DNA from: an uncultured Aquimonas sp.
GTDB taxonomy: Bacteria > Pseudomonadota > Gammaproteobacteria > Xanthomonadales > Xanthomonadaceae
Direction: 5' to 3'
Length of the DNA: 9,952 bases
Assembly: GCA_946481615.1 (NCBI GenBank)
Contig: CAMLOR010000110.1
Span: 1-9,952 of the forward strand
Both the position numbers and the translations under genes were made by a program. The notes beneath the pieces were generated by a model, which had not been told where the DNA came from, did not search any database, and saw only the letters and a program-made list of their open reading frames with translations. The first letter of the stretch is position 1. Each line of letters opens with the position of its first letter. This document shows, piece by piece, positions 7,008 to 9,952 of the stretch.

Positions 7008-7585
7008 CCGCCAGGGTGTTGCGTGCTCCGCGCTGGCGGCAGATCGCCGCGGCGATGCTCGCACTGGCGATGTTGCTGGCCGCGTCGCTCGCGGCGGCGC
7101 AGCAGGGCGAGGTGCGGGCCAGCGCCGACGGCGTGCGTGCGGCCTTCCTCTACAAGTTCGGCAGCTACGTCGAGTGGCCGTCTTCGGCCTTTGCGGAAGG
7201 CGACGCGTTCACCATCGGCGTGGTGGAGGCCGATGCGCTGGCCGACGAACTCACGCGCGTGGCGGCGGGCCGCAGCATCGGCGGTCGTACCGTGGCCGTG
7301 CGCAAGCTGCGCGCGGGCGATGCGCTCGACGGGCTGGCCATCGTCTACATCGGCCAGGTCGGCCGCCGCGAACTGGCCGAAACGCTCGATGCGCTGAAAG
7401 CGCGTCCCACGCTGGCCGTCACCGAAAGCGAAGGCGCGCTGGCGCTGGGCAGCATGATCAATTTCGTGGCGGTGGACGGCAAGCTGCGCTTCGACGTGGC
7501 GCTGGCGCCGGCGCGCGCCGGCAGCCTGCGCATCAGTTCGCGCCTGCTGGGCGTGGCGCGCTCGGTGAAGGAGGACGCCTCGTGA
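7004..7585 (+). CDS. YfiR-family (DUF4154) periplasmic protein
   Basis: 193 residues from the GTG at 7004, which overlaps the receptor stop (GTGA). Another GTG at 7016 is possible. A signal peptide is clear: Arg-rich start, then AAAMLALAMLLAASLAAAQQ. The mature part starts with the family signature VRAAFLYKFGSYVEWP and ends with GSMINFVAVDGKLRFDVAL and LRISSRLLGVAR, both typical of YfiR. In Pseudomonas aeruginosa, YfiR is a periplasmic repressor that binds the periplasmic domain of the diguanylate cyclase YfiN. Here the next gene is a histidine kinase with a similar periplasmic domain, so YfiR probably controls that kinase. The protein has no cysteine at all, unlike P. aeruginosa YfiR, whose folding and activity depend on disulfides. 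The gene carries a strong ribosome-binding site for the following kinase in its last codons. Confidence 0.92.
   Translation: MTARVLRAPRWRQIAAAMLALAMLLAASLAAAQQGEVRASADGVRAAFLYKFGSYVEWPSSAFAEGDAFTIGVVEADALADELTRVAAGRSIGGRTVAVRKLRAGDALDGLAIVYIGQVGRRELAETLDALKARPTLAVTESEGALALGSMINFVAVDGKLRFDVALAPARAGSLRISSRLLGVARSVKEDAS
7568..7574 (+). promoter_or_regulatory. Strong ribosome binding site of the membrane kinase, inside yfiR
   Basis: AAGGAGG, a near-perfect Shine-Dalgarno sequence, lies seven bases before the GTG at 7582. It fixes that GTG as the start although the frame is open much further upstream. Confidence 0.88.
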
Positions 7586-9141
7586 GGTTCGAGCGCGCCC
7601 GTTCGCTGCGACGCAAGCTGATCGGCATCGTGCTGCTCACGACGCTGGCGGCGCTGCTGGTGGCGCTGGTGGCGGTGATCGCCTACGACCTGCGCGCCTA
7701 CCATCGCAGCTGGATCGCGGACGTCAGCACCCAGGCCGAGCTGCTGGGCCAGACCACCGCCACGGCCATCGCTTTCGATGACGCCGCCACCGCGAAGGAG
7801 AACATCGACCTGATGCGGCTGCGTCCGCAGGTGCAGGCCGCCGCCATCTACACCGCCCGCGGCACGCTGTTCGCGAGCTACCAGCGCACTGGTGTCGAGG
7901 CGAAGTTCCCGGAACTGCCCGAAGCCGACGGCGTGCGCATCGAAGGCAGCGACATGGTGCTCTACCGGCGCATCCTGGGCCGCGACGAGATCCTGGGCAC
8001 GGTCTATCTGCGCACCAACTACGAGTTGTACGGGCGGCTGCTCGACTACCTCGGCATCGCCCTGCTCGCCACGCTGGTGGCGATGGCGGTGGCCTTCGCG
8101 ATGTCGGCACAGCTGCAGCGCTTCGTGACGCGGCCGGTGCTCGCCATCGCCGGCATCGCGCGCGAAGTGGTGCAGGGCGGCGATTATTCGCGGCGTGCGC
8201 AGAAGATGAGCGACGACGAGGTCGGCGAACTGGCCGATGCCTTCAACGCCATGCTGGCGGAGATCCAGGATCGCACCGGCCAGCTCGAAGTGAGCAATCG
8301 CGAACTCGAACGCCACGTCGCCGAGCGCGCGCGCGCCGAGGAGGAAGTGCTGCGCCTCAACGCCGGACTGGAAAACCGCGTGCGCGACCGCACCGCGCAG
8401 CTGGAAGCCGCCAATCAGGAGCTGGAGGCGTTTTCCTACACGGTGTCGCACGATCTGCGCGCCCCGTTGCGCGCCATCGACGGCTTCAGCCAGGCGCTGG
8501 TCGAAGATTTCCCGGAGCACGTACCGGAAGACGCGCAGCGCTACATCTCGCGCATCCGCTCGGCCACGCTGCGCATGGGGCAGCTGATCGAGGATCTGCT
8601 GAACCTCTCGCGCGTTTCGCGCGCGACGCTCGAACGCACCCAGGTGGACGTGAGCGAGGTCGCGCGACAGGTGGCGGCCGATCTGCGGGCGCGCGAACCG
8701 CAGCGCCAGGTGGAAGTCTCGATCTGGGACGGCATGACGGCAGCCGCCGACGCGCGGCTGCTGCGCGCGGCGCTCGAGAACCTGATCGGCAACGCGTGGA
8801 AATTCAGCGCGAAGAACCCGCAGGCGCGCATCGAGGTCGGCGTGATGCGCGACGGCGAGCACCAGGTGTTCTTCGTGCGCGACAACGGCGCGGGCTTCGA
8901 CATGGCCTTCGCCGACAAGCTGTTCAACGCCTTCCAGCGCCTGCACACGGGCAACGATTACGCCGGCACCGGCATCGGCCTGGCCACCGTGCAGCGCATC
9001 GTGCGCCGGCACGGCGGGCGGATTTGGGCCGATGCCCAGGTCGATCGCGGCGCGGCCTTCTATTTCACCTTGATGCCGGGGGGCGATGCGACCGCCCGGC
9101 CCACTCCCGGGGGCGAAACCATGCACGAGGCATCGGAATGA
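7582..9141 (+). CDS. Membrane histidine kinase with CHASE8-like periplasmic domain, HAMP and phytochrome-type HisKA
   Basis: 519 residues. Membrane helix 1 is at about 13-35 and helix 2 at about 155-176. Between them lies a periplasmic domain of about 118 residues with the CHASE8-type pattern (AIAFDDAATAKENIDLM, then VQAAAIYTARGTLFASYQ), the kind found in YfiN. HAMP covers about 178-230, followed by a long coiled coil (about 230-283). HisKA has phospho-His290 in SYTVSHDLRAPLRAIDGF, the style of cyanobacterial phytochrome kinases. The ATPase has Asn400/Asn404 (ENLIGNAWKFS), DNGAGF (434-439), the F-box LFNAFQRLH and GTGIGL (462-467). All catalytic residues are present. Its GTG start overlaps the yfiR stop and is served by AAGGAGG. 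Its stop overlaps the start of the receiver gene, its probable phospho-acceptor. In YfiN the same input part drives a GGDEF domain; here it drives a kinase. The control by YfiR is inferred from gene order and domain type. Confidence 0.94.
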   Translation: MRFERARSLRRKLIGIVLLTTLAALLVALVAVIAYDLRAYHRSWIADVSTQAELLGQTTATAIAFDDAATAKENIDLMRLRPQVQAAAIYTARGTLFASYQRTGVEAKFPELPEADGVRIEGSDMVLYRRILGRDEILGTVYLRTNYELYGRLLDYLGIALLATLVAMAVAFAMSAQLQRFVTRPVLAIAGIAREVVQGGDYSRRAQKMSDDEVGELADAFNAMLAEIQDRTGQLEVSNRELERHVAERARAEEEVLRLNAGLENRVRDRTAQLEAANQELEAFSYTVSHDLRAPLRAIDGFSQALVEDFPEHVPEDAQRYISRIRSATLRMGQLIEDLLNLSRVSRATLERTQVDVSEVARQVAADLRAREPQRQVEVSIWDGMTAAADARLLRAALENLIGNAWKFSAKNPQARIEVGVMRDGEHQVFFVRDNGAGFDMAFADKLFNAFQRLHTGNDYAGTGIGLATVQRIVRRHGGRIWADAQVDRGAAFYFTLMPGGDATARPTPGGETMHEASE

Positions 9142-9581
9142 TGCGCGAGAGGGAGATCCTGCTGGTCGAGGACAATCCGGACGACGAGGAATTCACCCTG
9201 CGCGCCCTGCAGCGCGCGAAGGTCACCAATCCCGTGGTCGTGGTGCACGACGGCAGCGCGGCGCTGGATTATCTGTTCTGCGCCGGCGAGCATGCCGGCC
9301 GCGAACCGGCGGGCACGCCGGCGGTGGTGCTGCTCGATCTGAAACTGCCGAAGATGAGCGGCATCGACGTGCTGCGGCGCATGCGTGCCGACGAGCGCAC
9401 GCGCCTGGTGCCGGTGGTGGTGCTCACCTCCTCGAGCCAGGAGGAGGACATCGTGCGCAGCTACGAATCGGGCGCCAACAGCTACGTGCGCAAGCCGGTG
9501 GATTTCGCCGATTTCGCCACCGCGGTGGCGCAGCTGGGCGTGTACTGGACGCTCACCAACGAGCCGCCGCCGGAGGCCTGA
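9138..9581 (+). CDS. Single-domain response regulator, Rcp1-like
   Basis: 147 residues, a receiver alone with no DNA-binding or enzyme domain. Acidic Glu11/Asp12 (ILLVEDNPDDEEFTLRAL), phospho-Asp67 (VVLLDLKLPKMSGIDVL), Thr97 (VVVLTSSSQEEDIV) and Lys119 (NSYVRKPVDF) are all present, so it should be phosphorylatable. The NPDDEEFTLRAL and NSYVRKPVDFADF stretches and the longer insert between helix 2 and strand 3 are typical of the Rcp1 group that partners phytochrome-type kinases, which fits the HisKA type of the gene before it. The ATG at 9138 overlaps the kinase stop (ATGA); the next codon, ATG at 9141, is an equally good start. GAGG at 9127-9130 is well placed. Such regulators act by protein contact or pass phosphate on; the target is not in this window. 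Confidence 0.94.
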   Translation: MMREREILLVEDNPDDEEFTLRALQRAKVTNPVVVVHDGSAALDYLFCAGEHAGREPAGTPAVVLLDLKLPKMSGIDVLRRMRADERTRLVPVVVLTSSSQEEDIVRSYESGANSYVRKPVDFADFATAVAQLGVYWTLTNEPPPEA

Positions 9582-9662
9582 TCCCCGCGGCCGGGAGGGC
9601 TTGAGTTCCGCGCGCGGTTCCGGGAAGCTCGGCGCGGGGTTCCTCGGGGGTGTGTGGGTCGC

Positions 9663-9952
9663 ATGAAATCCGGTTCGAAGTCTTCCCTGCTGCGCATCCT
9701 GGGCGCGGTGGGGTTCGTGCTGGCGGTCGTCTTCCTGACCGTTCAGCAGGCCAATTTCCTCCTCAGCCGCGCCATGCTGATCGCCTTCGGCGACAGCGAG
9801 ACCACCTACAAGAGCGCCTGGTTCGAGTGGGACGGCGACATCGTCGCCAAGAACGTGGTGATCTACCCGTACAACCTCGGCGAAGACATCACCATCGGCT
9901 TCGAGCGCGTGCATCTGGAAACGCCGGGCTGGTTCTGGTTCGTGCGCAACAC
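9663..9952 (+). CDS. Unrecognised membrane-anchored protein, N-terminal part; runs off the window
   Basis: The ATG at 9663 opens a frame that continues to the end of the window (96 full codons). Residues of about 8-35 form one hydrophobic helix after a basic start (MKSGSKSSLLRILG), a signal anchor or uncleaved signal. The rest (from about 36) is soluble, with short alternating strands: WFEWDGDIVAKNVVIYPYNL, then ITIGFERVHLETPGWFWFV. The pattern of a short strand, a 'V.V.P' strand and then an 'I.F.RV.L.T' strand recalls the N-termini of AsmA-like inner-membrane proteins with a large periplasmic part, but this is only a resemblance. It follows the receiver gene by 81 bases with no visible terminator, so it may be read from the same operon or start its own unit. 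The ribosome-binding site is weak. Confidence 0.75.
   Translation, partial: MKSGSKSSLLRILGAVGFVLAVVFLTVQQANFLLSRAMLIAFGDSETTYKSAWFEWDGDIVAKNVVIYPYNLGEDITIGFERVHLETPGWFWFVRN

Noticed and set aside
7345..9126. 593-codon open frame on the minus strand opposite the membrane kinase
   Set aside because: Shadow of the plus-strand kinase, with typical antisense composition.
9582..9662. Possible terminator after the receiver gene
   Set aside because: The gap holds G/C-rich short palindromes, such as TTCCGGGAA at 9618-9626, but no stable stem with a T-run.

Overview
The window comes from a high-G+C proteobacterium. The genes have strong G/C bias at third codon positions, and long open frames run antisense to most of them. 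The Gram-negative cell plan is shown by a TonB-dependent outer-membrane receptor and a periplasmic YfiR protein. The style of the PNPase tail, the long ChrA and the signalling genes suggests a gammaproteobacterium near Lysobacterales/Xanthomonadales, but a betaproteobacterium cannot be excluded from sequence alone. No rRNA, tRNA, CRISPR array, insertion sequence or phage gene is visible.

Layout. (1) Positions 1-428, plus strand: 3' end of pnp (KH and S1 RNA-binding domains), closed by a bidirectional hairpin terminator at 452-475. (2) Positions 480-3529, minus strand: a two-gene operon of a KaiC-like double-ATPase followed, through a 4-base GTGA overlap, by a soluble hybrid histidine kinase with a degenerate N-terminal receiver. 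The operon is convergent with pnp and shares its terminator. (3) Positions 3597-4949, plus strand: a full-length two-domain chromate transporter (ChrA family), divergent from the kaiC-like gene across 67 bases. (4) Positions 4950-5105: intergenic region with an inverted repeat overlapping the chrA stop. (5) Positions 5106-9581, plus strand: a four-gene operon with every junction overlapping: TonB-dependent receptor, YfiR-family periplasmic protein, membrane histidine kinase with a CHASE8-like periplasmic domain and HAMP, and a stand-alone Rcp1-like receiver. (6) From 9663 to beyond the window: start of an unrecognised membrane-anchored protein.

How the genes may work together. The 5106-9581 operon looks like a trans-envelope signalling chain. 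The receptor would sense or import a ligand at the outer membrane, YfiR would act in the periplasm, and the kinase would carry the type of periplasmic domain that YfiR controls in YfiN. However, the cytoplasmic output is a phytochrome-type HisKA/HATPase and an Rcp1-like receiver rather than a GGDEF diguanylate cyclase. The minus-strand pair is a separate cytoplasmic module in which a KaiC-like ATPase probably feeds a hybrid kinase. Neither module encodes a DNA-binding output in the window. The most interesting content is this re-wired YfiR system and the KaiC/pseudo-receiver kinase pair. The families are known; the novelty of the arrangements could not be tested here.
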